Part shown: positions 11,801-22,332 of the stretch, in pieces | Layout of the letters: each line of letters starts with the position of its first letter | How positions within the stretch are numbered: the first letter of the stretch is position 1 | Assembly (NCBI GenBank): GCA_035610365.1 | Contig: CM069435.1 | Span: 16,295,123-16,359,122 of the forward strand | Direction: 5' to 3' | DNA from: Aquatica leii | Lineage: Eukaryota > Arthropoda > Insecta > Coleoptera > Lampyridae | DNA: 64,000 bases | Made by a program: the position numbers and the translations under genes | Notes under the pieces: model-generated | Told to the model about the DNA's origin: nothing | The model's input: the letters and a program-made list of their open reading frames with translations, nothing else | Database searches by the model: none

Positions 11801-13480
11801 CAGGGGGTCATTGAAATAAGTGCGCATATTTTCAGGGCTGATAGGGCATGTGAAAAAGATCATTTTTTGCCAATACACTTAAGATAGCGGCACAAATCTA
11901 AGATTTAGTACGTGACATTAGAATTTGAGTCAGTAGTGAAGAGAAGAAGTAAGCGCCGCTTGAATTGCTGCACAGGTGTCACTTTTAAAGCATTGCATTG
12001 ATGAAATTAAGTAAGCATTGCTCGGGGAATTGTACCATGATAAATTCCCAAATAGGTAACTTCCAGACGCCCGCACGTTTGGAGCTGTTAATTAACGCCT
12101 GCGAGATAAGGGGTCTTTCAAGGAACAGAATCATGACTACAGCCGACAATCATGAGTTCGACAACCTGCATCAGAGAAAGCGACTTCAGAGTGTTTTTAG
12201 GAGAATCCGTCAACCAGTACCCGCGCTGTAGCTAAAGAACTGAATGTCAGCCGCCATACAGTATGACAAATTGTTTAAGATTTACAACATGCATTCAAAT
12301 TACAAAAAGTTCAAACGGTCGCTGCAGTAGACTTTCGGCATCGCCAGCAATACTGTCAGTCGTTTTTACGACAGATTGTAAACACGCCTAATTTACTTAA
12401 CCACGCGTTGTTTACTGATGAAGTCAAATTCACAAGTGAAGGAATTTTTAATTCGAGAAATATCCATGTTTAAGCCACAGAGAATCCACACAACATCAAT
12501 TCTCTGTGAATGTGTAGGCAGGGATTGCGGGAATTTATTTAATTGGGCCTTACATTCGCCCTCCATGCTTAAATGGACACATTGATGGAGAATTAATATG
12601 CGAAGTGCTCCTAAAACTCCTTCAATAAGTGCCGCTAGAAGTAAGAAGAATATTTTACCAATATGACAGGGCTACTCTAACCGTTAGAGTGTAGTTGCAC
12701 GCGCCATTCCTCGATAGATTTATTGCCAGCGCGGTCCCCCAACCTGACTCCTCTCTGGGGGCACATGAAGAATATAATTTATGAGACACCTGTTACAAAT
12801 ATAGAAAACTTAACAGCTAGGATTGCAGTTACTGTCGGAATAGTCAAAGATAATCCGTACACGCTGCAAAACTCATTAGAATCTACAGTTCGAAGAGTAG
12901 GTTTATGCAATGAACTAAATGGACGGCTCTTCGAACACATGCTTTAAGTTCAATAAAAATCTAGTATAAATTCGTCCTTTAATTTTTCGAGTTTTTTATT
13001 CACGTTATCAACCCTGAAACTGAAACGCGCCTATATTTTCAGGGTACATTCTTATGGTACAATTAAAGTGCGGAGCGTAATGTATGGGCTTTCTCGAGCT
13101 CAAGGTACATATTAACGAGTTCAACCTAAGTGAACCTGTGCATTTTGCACGTTAAGGAAAGAATAACAACAAAAACACAACACGACAGCAACAGTAAGAT
13201 GAGTTTACGAGTAAATCATCGAAAAGTTCTGAAAAGCGAGCATTGAGATCTACCGACGAATGTGTACTTAATTTCATCAATACATTTTTCTAAAAGTGAC
13301 ACATGCGCAGCAATTCAAGCTTCTCTTCGCTACCGACTCGGATTCCAATGTCATGTACTAAATCTTAGATTTGTGCCGCCATCTTAAGTCTGCGGTACCT
13401 TGAGTATTAGAAAAAAAATTACCTTTTTCACATGCCGTATCAACCCTCAAAATTTGCTTACTTATTACATTTACATGCTG
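11801..13480 (+). mobile_element. Mariner-type transposon A with about 230-bp TIRs (degenerate)
   Basis: The left end CAGGGGGTCATTG is preceded by TA, and the right end is followed by TA at 13481. The first roughly 230 bases and the reverse complement of about 13250..13480 align over blocks such as GGCACAAATCTAAGATTTAG, then GAAGAGAAG and GCTTGAATTGCTGC. TA duplication and a DDE transposase relic place it in Tc1/mariner. Confidence 0.85.
11998..12950 (+). pseudogene. Transposase relic of element A (DDE, mariner-type)
   Basis: Coding phrases appear in broken frames. A helix-turn-helix-like ALNVSRHTV-type stretch lies near 12240. LFTDEVKFTSEGIFNSRN lies near 12409, carrying the first catalytic Asp. 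A VNV.AGIAG...LIGPYILP block lies near 12505..12560. An RSPNLTPLWGHMKNIIYETP run lies near 12730..12790 and is where the third acidic residue should sit (normally PLDFFLWG..K). At least four stops and frameshifts separate them. The family resembles insect transposases annotated with a DUF4817 N-terminal helix-turn-helix domain. Confidence 0.75.
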
Positions 13481-14015
13481 TATACAGGGTGTCCTGAAAT
13501 ATGTCGACAATCTCCCGGATTAAGATAGGACACAAGCTTCTATACATTGTTTTTCTTACGAGGTTCCCTACGGCAATTAGGACTCATAACGGACGCCCCT
13601 AGAAATGGTTTGTTTTAAAATAACTGTTGAAGCACTGTGTAATTTATTTTTTTTTTATTTGAGTAAGCCTCTTTAACATGAACTTTTTTATTTACATTCG
13701 GCTTATTTAGTTTGCCAGGAAAGGACTACCTCTAACACAGTAATGCTATTTTTTTACACCCTGAAGCACAACAGTAATATCTTTAGACACCTTAACCCTT
13801 CAGCTAAAGAAACGTACTCTTGATTGACATCGATAAAATGAACTGATTACCAAAACAAAATATTTGTGTTCATTATGAATTTTTGCATTGGTAGTTATCT
13901 TCGTAAAATTTATTCTTTGTGGATACGGTTTTCTTGATATGCACTAATTTATTCCAGAATCTATCAAAATTTTCGTTGTTTTTTCTTATTTTTCTTCGTG
14001 GTTAGTTAATTAGTA

Positions 14016-14070
14016 ATGGAGTTTACGTTTGCTAAATATGGCGACATGCATTTAATGTGGGCTTGCATCA
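14016..14070 (+). pseudogene. Transposase N-terminal codons, element B
   Basis: ATG at 14016 opens [19 protein letters not shown], which aligns with the start of the transposase at 38409 (MNRYTNAEMTDMHYIYGLAD). The similarity stops exactly where eRF1 codons begin at about 14071, and the transposase frame runs into TGA a few codons later. Confidence 0.75.
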
Positions 14071-14436
14071 ACGCTTATTTGTTGGGAAAACCTTGATATT
14101 CAGAGGTACGTTTTAAAAAATCACGCAACTGGGACTGAAACTGTTCTTCATCTAACACCGGAACAAGAAAAGGACAAATCACATTTTACAGATAAAGAGA
14201 GCGGGGTCGAATTAGAATTAGTGGAATGTCAACCACTTTTAGAATGGCTAGCTAATAACTATAAAAACTTTGGTGCCACACTCGAAATTATTACCGATAA
14301 GTCACAGGAAGGATCACAGTTCGTAAGAGGGTTTGGTGGAATTGGAGGCCTTCTACGATACAAGGTGGACTTCCAAAGTATGCAATTAGACGACTTTGCT
14401 AATGGAGAAGAATTTGATTTGGACGATTATTAAATT
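14071..14436 (+). pseudogene. eRF1: eRF1 (translation termination factor) C-terminal fragment
   Basis: An uninterrupted frame of 120 codons begins [20 protein letters not shown] and ends FDLDDY before TAA. It contains [44 protein letters not shown] and [15 protein letters not shown]. These are the C-terminal domain of eukaryotic release factor 1, the part that contacts eRF3 in the family, covering roughly the last 120 of about 437 residues. The N and M domains, including the NIKS and GGQ motifs, are absent. The fragment starts sharply inside a transposase gene and is in a different frame from it. It has no stop, so capture was probably recent, but it cannot act as a release factor. Confidence 0.9.
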
Positions 14437-15965
14437 TTTTTGAACCAACTAACAGTGACAGCATTTGTAGTAGTACCAGCGCACCAAGTTGTGTGGGTTT
14501 TTGCTCATTTTGGATATAAAAATTTAACAAATTCTTAAGTGATAGTAAAAAATGCGGTATTATTTGATTGATAAAAAAATTTAAATTAATTATAATTGTT
14601 TTTTATGATAGTTAGTGAATAAGTAACGTTGGGTTCGATAAATACATTGCAATAATTGATTAAATAGATTTTTACATTGTGTAGCATATTTATGTACATT
14701 ACAAATATTGTTTTTTAATGTTTTTAAACGATTGAACAATTTTGTTATTTCTTAGCCAAAACGAAATCTAAAATGTAAATTATACTAATATAATTTTATT
14801 GCTGTAAGAATTTCTGTTTTTTTTTGTGCCTTAAAAGTGAGAAGATTTTGTAAAAAAAATATACTCCGAATAAAAAACGTATAAATAAAAAATGTGAGAA
14901 TATATTTAATAAAAGTAAAAATAATAATTTAACCACGGCAGCAATCGAAAGCACAGACCTCTGGGTGTGAGCTTGAATGAAAATAAATACGAAGACGTGA
15001 ATTTCTTTAATTTATTAACTATAACATAATACACTATTTACATTAAAGAAAAATGAACAATATTTGGATTAAACATATTTGAATTAAATATTAGGGCGCC
15101 AACCACCTTTAAATTGGTGATGAATAAAAAGCGTAAAATCTTACACCTAATAAGTAATTGATATTAAATGCAAAAAATAGTAAACGGTTAATTTGTTATC
15201 GAGTATGATTCCCGAAAAGTTTTAATAACTGAATTTAATTAATGTGAATGTAAAATGTAGTAACTTAATTCCAGTTGACTCACCATGTTTAATATAACGT
15301 TATCGTATATCTTCTATGTTTAGCACATACTTTGTTGAAGTGATAAAATTCTTCTAAAGGAATGTAGATTTCCAAACACAACAGCAAGCATAAAACCAAT
15401 GTATAAATCCAATGACGGAAAATCCAGTAATTAAAAGACAAACCCAAAATAAAAGATCCAGTAAAAACCGAAATAAACGAAAAGATCCAGTAAAATAAAA
15501 GATCCAGTAAACGAAAAGATCCAGTAAAATAAAAGATCCAGTAAACAAAAAGACCCTAAATATAAATAATTAGAATGGTTTTTTTAAATGACATGATGTA
15601 CTCACGCTGCTTAGCAACGGCCCTGAACCAACTTCCTTTGTCTAATTATTGCGTAACATTGCGAAATCACTAAAAATGTTGAATTCAATAGAAAAATTAT
15701 ATCAAAATAACAGTAAACTCACCAACAATTAGATGGAATGTAGAAGAATTAAATTGCATGGGTTTTTACGCCATAATCAAGAAAATTTGTCTTCCTTTCA
15801 TCACTCACGTGAACTACGCAAGATTGTTTAAACGGAAGTGCAAGCTTAAGCTACATCCCAGTTAGATTTGAAACAAGGCGACGTTGCCAAACTGAATAAA
15901 TTTACGTGCAATATTAGTTGCAAAAATAAACGAATGTAAAATTGAATTTTAATGTAATGAACTCT
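14437..15965. other. Remainder of the segment inserted in transposon B
   Basis: This follows the eRF1 stop codon and ends where transposase coding resumes at about 15966. The first few hundred bases look like a 3'UTR (AATAAA-type hexamers at about 14860..14915). The rest is unassigned and contains a 17-bp tandem repeat and four ACTCAC motifs, which are GTGAGT on the minus strand. The tetranucleotide AACG occurs at both junctions (14070..14073, 15966..15969) and may be a short duplication or microhomology. Confidence 0.6.
15446..15556. repeat. Tandem repeat, unit about 17 bp (AAAAGATCCAGTAAAAT)
   Basis: Five or six imperfect copies of AAAAGATCCAGTAAA plus a two-to-four-base spacer. The minus-strand ORF 15354..15548 is produced by this repeat. 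Confidence 0.85.
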
Positions 15966-16930
15966 AACGGGACGTTACAATTTTATGAAGAAAGATTTCC
16001 AAATAGAAGAATTTCTGATTCAGAAATCTTTGAAAGAGTGGATCGTTTGAGATAGTACTACGATCTTTTATTTTTTACTTAGACTTATCGAACAATACAG
16101 ATTTAATGTAAAATATCGTAAATAATTTTAGGAAAATTTTACAAAACCAACTACAATTTTGGATCAATGCAAGGGTTTTCAAGAATACAGTTTAAACGCC
16201 GTAGAAGTAGATCCTTTTACAAGTGTCGGAAAATTGGCTGTCCAGTTTGATTGCCCAAACTCGACTGTCTCTGGAATCCTTAGAGAGCAACAATTGCATC
16301 CGTACTATCCTTAAACAGTCCATGCGCTTCTTTTGAAGACTTTCTGCATATGATCAAAATTTCTAAGTAGGTTTTAGATCAGCACAGGAACGATGCAAAT
16401 TTCATTGGTTCAGTTCTCTGTACGAACGAAGCTAGATATTCTAAAAACGTATGGACCGGAATAATCGGGCAACATTTCATTGGAGCATTTGTATTGTCAA
16501 GAAGGTTAACTGGTGAACTTCATTTTGAATTTCTTCCAAACAATTTGCCAGAACTTTTAGAAGATCTACCTCTGGCAATACGATGTGGTATGTAATTCGT
16601 GCATGATGGATCCCATTTAATTCTAGTAGTTCAAGAATACCTAAACAGGAACTTTGAAAATCGATGAATTAGAACGAGGAAGACCAGTGGATTGACCTAC
16701 TCGATCACCTAATCTAAATCCATTAGACTTTCTTTTCTAGGACTACTCAAAAACTTTAGTCTACGCTAATCCAATAGACAATCAAGAAAACTTATTGAAA
16801 ATGATTAATTTCCGTTGTCGCAAAATAAAGACTAATGTTGAGGCATTATGGAGGATCCAAAAATTTTCAATTCTTGGTGCTAAGGAATGCGTAAGCATTA
16901 CTGTGTTAGAGCTAATCAAATATGAATAAA
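15966..16930 (+). pseudogene. Transposase body of element B (DDE, mariner-type)
   Basis: Coding resumes with NGTLQFYEERFPNRRISDSE, then IFERVDRLR, aligning with the EARRLYTERFPDRTAPDRKT region of the copy at 38409. Later phrases in shifted frames are NSTVSGILREQQLHPYYP near 16262, a WTGIIGQHFIGAFVLSRRLT-type run near 16454, and PTRSPNLNPLDFLF near 16697 with the third catalytic position. Several stops are present. Confidence 0.75.
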
Positions 16931-17067
16931 AGTGTTCATGTTAAGAAAACTTGCCTAACCATCAAAAAATTATTTAATTACACCTAGTACTGAAAGAGTT
17001 ATTTAAAGAAAACAATTTACAGGGGCGTCCGTTCCAGGAGATTGCCCATATATTCTGGGATACCCTG

Positions 17068-17185
17068 CATATAAATATATGTTAAGAAATGTATACTGTA
17101 AGATTTGAAACAAAACGAAACGAAACTGACAGGTGAGTTGGTTTTTGAAGCAAAGAGAAAAGAATTAGTGAGTAAGTTTAGCAAC
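17068..17185 (-). repeat. Inverted-repeat arm (pairs with 11690..11800)
   Basis: This is the reverse complement of the block left of element A, sharing GTTAAGAAATG, TTTGAAACAAAACGAAACG and AAGCAAAGAGAAAAGAATT. Either both transposons inserted inside one larger inverted-repeat element, or these are extended ends of a common family. Confidence 0.75.
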
Positions 17186-20100
17186 AAATGTCATTATATA
17201 AATCATAATAATGAAGATTTTACAATCTTGTAAAATCACAAAGAAAAAATAAATTATATATGCTTAATTTTGTAATTAACGTTCAATTAGTATAATGTTC
17301 ACTACATATTTTATAGGTATTCTTAAATGTTGGCATTTGTTCCTAAAATTTTATAAACATGTACCGAATGCTGACTTGGAAATATTGCCAACACATTCCA
17401 AAAACAGCGATTCAGCCGAAACGAGAAGTTTATAGCCTTTAGTTTTGTTTTTCAGCGACAGTTGCAGATTTTTAAACGTTTAATTCTATGGAAAATTAGA
17501 AACAGCTATAAAAAATCCTTCTTCAAGTGTAAATTATTAGATACTATTATTCTGTAAATTACATCAGGGTATTATCTTGTACATGTATGTATGTATAATA
17601 TTCGATTACATAACCATAACCCACATTATATCACATATTTTTAGCAATTTAAATGTTTTGCAGTTTGACCTACGAGATAAATTCATTTTATTTATAAATC
17701 GATACTAATAAATAATTGACAATAATTATCGGAGTTGTAAACAAGAAAATAATTAAATTCCGTAATTCTATATTAATATCGTTAACCTTTAGTTTTGATT
17801 AGCAACATTTTAATTGTAATTTATAAAAAATGAATTTAATTATAATAATTAGATACCTGCCAATTTTTTGTTAGTCATTTAATACTTTTTCACAAAAAAC
17901 ATTGTTTTCGTGTCCGTTGTCAAAAAGTTTAATCGGTTTGCTTTCAAAACTCTCCCAGGAATTTCTAAAATTTTCGGCGGCCTAAAGTTTGATGTAGGTA
18001 CTTTAATTCTAAAGTGTTTTTTGTTTGGGCACATTTTTATTGTTTCATTTTTATTTGAATAAGTTTTTCTGTCATTTATAGTTATATAAAAAAAAATAAC
18101 ATTTAACAGATTTTTTAATAGAACCTAAAATAACCACAATAAAGAAATATTTTTCAACGTTTCTTAAATTTGTTATTTTAACTAAGAAGTCTATTTATTG
18201 GCACACCTTAATCTCAAGTTACTCAACTGAGAAAAACAACTTTTTGGAAATCTAGCAAAAAATATTTTAATTTGAAAAAGTTTTGTAATTTTTTGTGACT
18301 ACTTTGTATTAGTTAAACAATAAATAAGCGATGAGATACAGAACTGTCTGTTAAAAATATCAATTATGTATGTCCTTGTGATATAATTAACTTTTTTTAC
18401 AATTATGTTTTAATACAGTTTTTATAAGTATCACAGCAAAGCATTAAGTGTTATTCATACTGCCTTGATGATGACAACAATGCAACAAGTAACAAAGAAA
18501 TAAAAATCGCAATACATAATCTTCATTTATAAGAGGCAATTCACAAAGTTTAACAGCCGATCTCGTCCTAACAGCAGTTTACGAAATTTGTGTTTTTTCG
18601 CCACTTACGAATATATCTGTATTCGAGGGTTGACCACCTTTTCCATAACTGTTGTGTACGATGTTGAACATAGAATCCGAATTAATAAATTTAATCGTAC
18701 AACTGCAGACGTTTCTCCAATTAAGTAATGAGAACTGAAATCAATGAGTTTAAATCGTCTGAATCATCAGAACTAGATGTCAATGGACACAGTGCAGAAC
18801 TCCACATACGTCAATTTAACATTTTCGCATCAAATAATATTTTTTAGATTTTACGCCTGGCTCCCACACTACGCCAAAAATAATGACTAGAAGAACGAAT
18901 AAAATTCTAGTCAATAAATCTAGCAAAAAAATCTTTATAATAATATTCTTCTATAACTTCTTAAGTTTGTTATTGGCACTAGTAAAGTCGAACCATTGCA
19001 CAGTGGTTCCCTCCCTGTACAAAGGCGGTCATAAATAGATAAATTCTTATTAGAACTTATTTTTTTAAGAAAATTTGTTGTTTGGGGTTTTATGATTGAT
19101 ATTAAGATGCAACAACAAAGTAAGAACCAAGTTTTGGTGTAAAAAATACTATAAAATACTGATATATTTTGATAAATAAAGCAGTAAAAAACAAATCAGG
19201 CTTTCATAGTTACATTTATTGCATTCAATTTATAATTTTTATTTTTTTTAATAATTCCATTACACTTTTTGACAGTACAGTTTTATCTTTTGGAGACCAG
19301 TGATCAAAGGATCAGAATGTAACAACAACCTTTACAACAAATTTTGAATAGTAAGTTCTTTTGTATTCATTATGTTCTGTAGTATCGTCGAATTTCCACT
19401 TCCCAACTAATTTGATATTATACCAGCAATTGCTAAAAACCTTTTGTTGGAATGAATCGTTCTTGGTTTCTGAATAATTCAAATGTTTCAACAGATTTTT
19501 ATCAGCCAAAATACCTATTCAAAAAAGTCGTTTTACACCTATTAAAAAGTCTCCAGTAGCAAACAATAGATTTGCATGCACCTATTATTTTATTCTATAA
19601 ATTAATAGGGTTGATATTTTTCGTGTCATTTTTGATATGATAAGTAGTGTAACAACAATAAAAAATATGCAAAATTGAAATTTCACTTTTTAGGATTTAT
19701 GACCTATGTCTGCCTCATTGTGCATTGCCAGAATATAAATACGTAAAATACATCTTTTGATGCAAGTAAAAAAAACCTATAAATTCCTTACTAGCTACAA
19801 ATAAACTTCTTTCGTTAAAAAATTAACGAAGTTGCAAATATATGAAAAATAGAAGAACAAATCCATGAAGCGTAAAAAAGGATTCCACCTATTATCCATG
19901 GCAACGTAATAGTAGAAATTGACCAAAAGAGAAATTATGTCAAACTTTACACTTTTTAATGTTATTGTAAAGGCGCATATATTATCTTAGAAAAATATTG
20001 AATGTATGTTTTTCGAGTTGCCAACATTAGAAAACCAGTATTTTAAATTTAATGCTGCTACAAATCTACCTTAAGTTTAGTAACTTGTCAAAAGATTTTT

Positions 20101-20356
20101 TCCAAATCAAAAAATTTTTCATGAACTTCGTTAATATTTATTTCTCTTAATTTCCAATTGGTGATCATTACAAAATGATGCTTTATATTAAAAATTAAAG
20201 CTACTCAAAAATTACCCAAAAACCAATCAATCAGAAAAAATCTTGATTGATCAAGTGGTAGAAATTGATACTTATAAATAAGTCAATTTCTTGATATTTA
20301 TGTTACTAACAACCTTTTTTAGTTGTAGATTAAGTTTTTTTATATAAAGTTCTAAC
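17186..20356. other. AT-rich stretch without recognised genes
   Basis: About 3.2 kb of strongly AT-rich sequence. ORFs are short and lack family motifs. I see no TIR pair or splice-supported exon. Confidence 0.5.
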
Positions 20357-20699
20357 GTTACGTTCCTTTAGAGGGGAAGGCACTATCACTAGTATGATAA
20401 ACAAAAAATTCGTTTTTTCCCCTATCACCCGTATCCTGCTTTACTATAATCTGATAAATAATCGTTCTTATTGTATTTTTCAATAAGAACAATGAAGTAT
20501 TTTACCTTTATATTCATTTACTATTTTTAGTCGCTGTCATAGTATCAAAATTGTAATTGGGCGATCTATTATTTATTATATCTGAATTGTGAATCTGAAT
20601 TAATACAATTGTAATTGTACTTTTTAATTTAATTTATAATTTAGTAGAAATATAGCATTAAGTTAGTAACTTTCTCTAGAAAATTATTTGTTGTTGATA

Positions 20700-21785
20700 A
20701 TGCCTGCACATACGAGTGTTGATTTGAAAACTTATATCATTGTGGAGTTAGCGCGCGGTCTTGGTGTTCGAGCAATTGCTTCAATGGTAATGATTTCACG
20801 GACTACTGTAGGATGTCTCCCAGTTAAGTGATATTGCGAGCATACGATTAACAGGACTATGAGAGCGTCTGGTGACGTTACGTCACTGAACCGCTAGATT
20901 TTTGAAATCGTGTTGTTTTTAGCGACGAAAAAACTTCAAAAAAGTTCAAATGACGCACCTATATATGTGTTTTGATCTATCTCTAAAAAGTCGTTATAGA
21001 AATAATGCCACAAGCTCAAAAAATGTAGGGAACACTTTTCAGTAAATGTATGAGGTTGGGCGAGTTCTCATGGTCTAGGCCAGGGGTTTCCAACTTATGA
21101 GTGACCGAGGGCCGCCATTAGATTCATGGAGTAAATAGCGGGCCGCATCCGCACAGGTATATATTTATATAGCTACTATTAATGAAAGCCGCGGGCCGCA
21201 TGCAGGAAAGCCGCGGGCCGCATGCGGCCCGCGGGCCGCGGTTTGGAAATCCCTGGTCTAGGCGTTTGTTGGGTGTTTGAGGATCGTCCTAATATAGAAA
21301 ACTACTTAGGTATTTTAAACAACGTTATGCAGGCCTTCTGTCCAAATTTTGTATCCGGAGAACGCTTACATCTTTCAACAGGTGAGCTTCCCTGATTTCT
21401 CCACTATTACAATATGTATAAGCCAAAAAATACTCAGAACATATGCTATTTATAGTCTTTTTATGTATTATTATTATTAATTTTGTTTATTCTTAATAAT
21501 GCCCCTATACATACATTCAGGTTGGTGCAAAACTGGATACAGCAAAATAACCTGAACGTGTTACCGCGGCAGCAAAAAGCCCTAATTTCAATATAATAGA
21601 ATACTTTTGGGGTCAAGTTCTTCGTACCATACTGGAACAGTAGGGGTCCAATTTCATCGCCAGAAACCGCGAACAATTAATTGCCACTATTGAAATTGCT
21701 TGAGAGACGTGTTTTTGTAGGATCAATAACTAAACTATTGCAAGAATGCATCGATAATCAAGGAAGTCCTACTCATTATTAGCAT
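20700..21785 (+). pseudogene. Tc1-like transposase relic
   Basis: ATG at 20700 opens a helix-turn-helix-like N-terminus (ELARGLGVRAIASMVMISRT, then TVG) that stops after about 43 codons. C-terminal coding reappears near 21585 as FNIIEYFWGQVLRTILEQ, the N.IE..WG.. region with the third catalytic acidic residue, followed by NREQLIATIEIAWE-like sequence near 21668. The middle is degraded and interrupted by the MITE at 21081..21255. Confidence 0.7.
21081..21255. mobile_element. GC-rich hAT MITE with 8-bp target duplication
   Basis: This 175-bp insert begins CAGGGGTTTCCAAC and ends GTTTGGAAATCCCTG (inverted termini). It is flanked by the exact direct repeat GTCTAGGC at 21073..21080 and 21256..21263. 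The interior is dominated by GCGGGCCGC-type words, in sharp contrast to the surrounding AT-rich DNA. Confidence 0.93.
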
Positions 21786-22332
21786 TCGATCGTTTAATTT
21801 AAATAAAAACAGTAAACATGTAAAATCGTTTTTTTTACTAGTTAAAAACAAATGTCAATTTCAATTTAGATGGTAACGTTAGTGAATATCTTCTTGAACC
21901 TATTATAAAATAGGAATTAAGAATTGAAACTTATTTAAAAATAGCTTTTTCTATGAGTTACAAAAGCCTTTGATTAATTTTTTTAATAAATATATTTTAT
22001 TAATACGATAAACTCTGAATGACTGATTACTGCATTGCCCTGCAATGAAGTATATGAAGTGCAATAAAAAAAAAATTAATTTTAATTATTTCTTTTACGG
22101 AGACTATCTGTTGTCAGTTTTTTAGACTATAATAGCGGTTTAAAAACTAAAAATAGTAAATGAATATAAAGGTAAAATACTTCATTGTTCTTAATTAACA
22201 TTTCTGAAAAACACAATAAGAACGATTTTTTATCGTATTCTAGTAAAACAGGATATGGAGACAGGGGAAATACAAATTTTTTGTTTATCATACTAGTGAT
22301 GGTGCCTCTTCCGTCCCTAAAAGAACTTAACC

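Larger units (their letters stand above)
13485..17067 (+). mobile_element. Mariner-type transposon B carrying an eRF1 gene fragment
   Basis: The left end CAGGGTGTCCTGAAATATG and the reverse complement of the right end (CAGGGTATCCCAGAATATATG) are imperfect TIRs. Similarity continues inward through CGGACGCCCCT, TAAATAACT/TAAAATAACT and CTAACACAGTAATGCT to about 13750 on the left and 16900 on the right. Transposase sequence begins at 14016 and resumes at 15966, and 1.9 kb of unrelated sequence, including eRF1 codons, lies between. Confidence 0.85.
20357..22332 (+). mobile_element. Tc1-like transposon with about 200-bp TIRs
   Basis: The left arm (20357..20540) and the reverse complement of the right arm (22120..22332) match over ATCACTAGTATGATAAACAA, then AATCGTTCTTATTGT and ACAATGAAGTATTTTACCTT, with TTCATTTACTATTTTTAG further in. 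The interior encodes a transposase relic on the plus strand. A hAT MITE is inserted at 21081..21255. Confidence 0.88.

Noticed and set aside
14221-14433. A separate 70-residue gene starting at 14221
   Set aside because: The apparent start is an internal GTG codon. The frame is open back to 14071 and is the eRF1 C-terminus.
15354-15548. Minus-strand hydrophobic ORF
   Set aside because: It is produced by the GATCCAGTAAA tandem repeat and is not coding.
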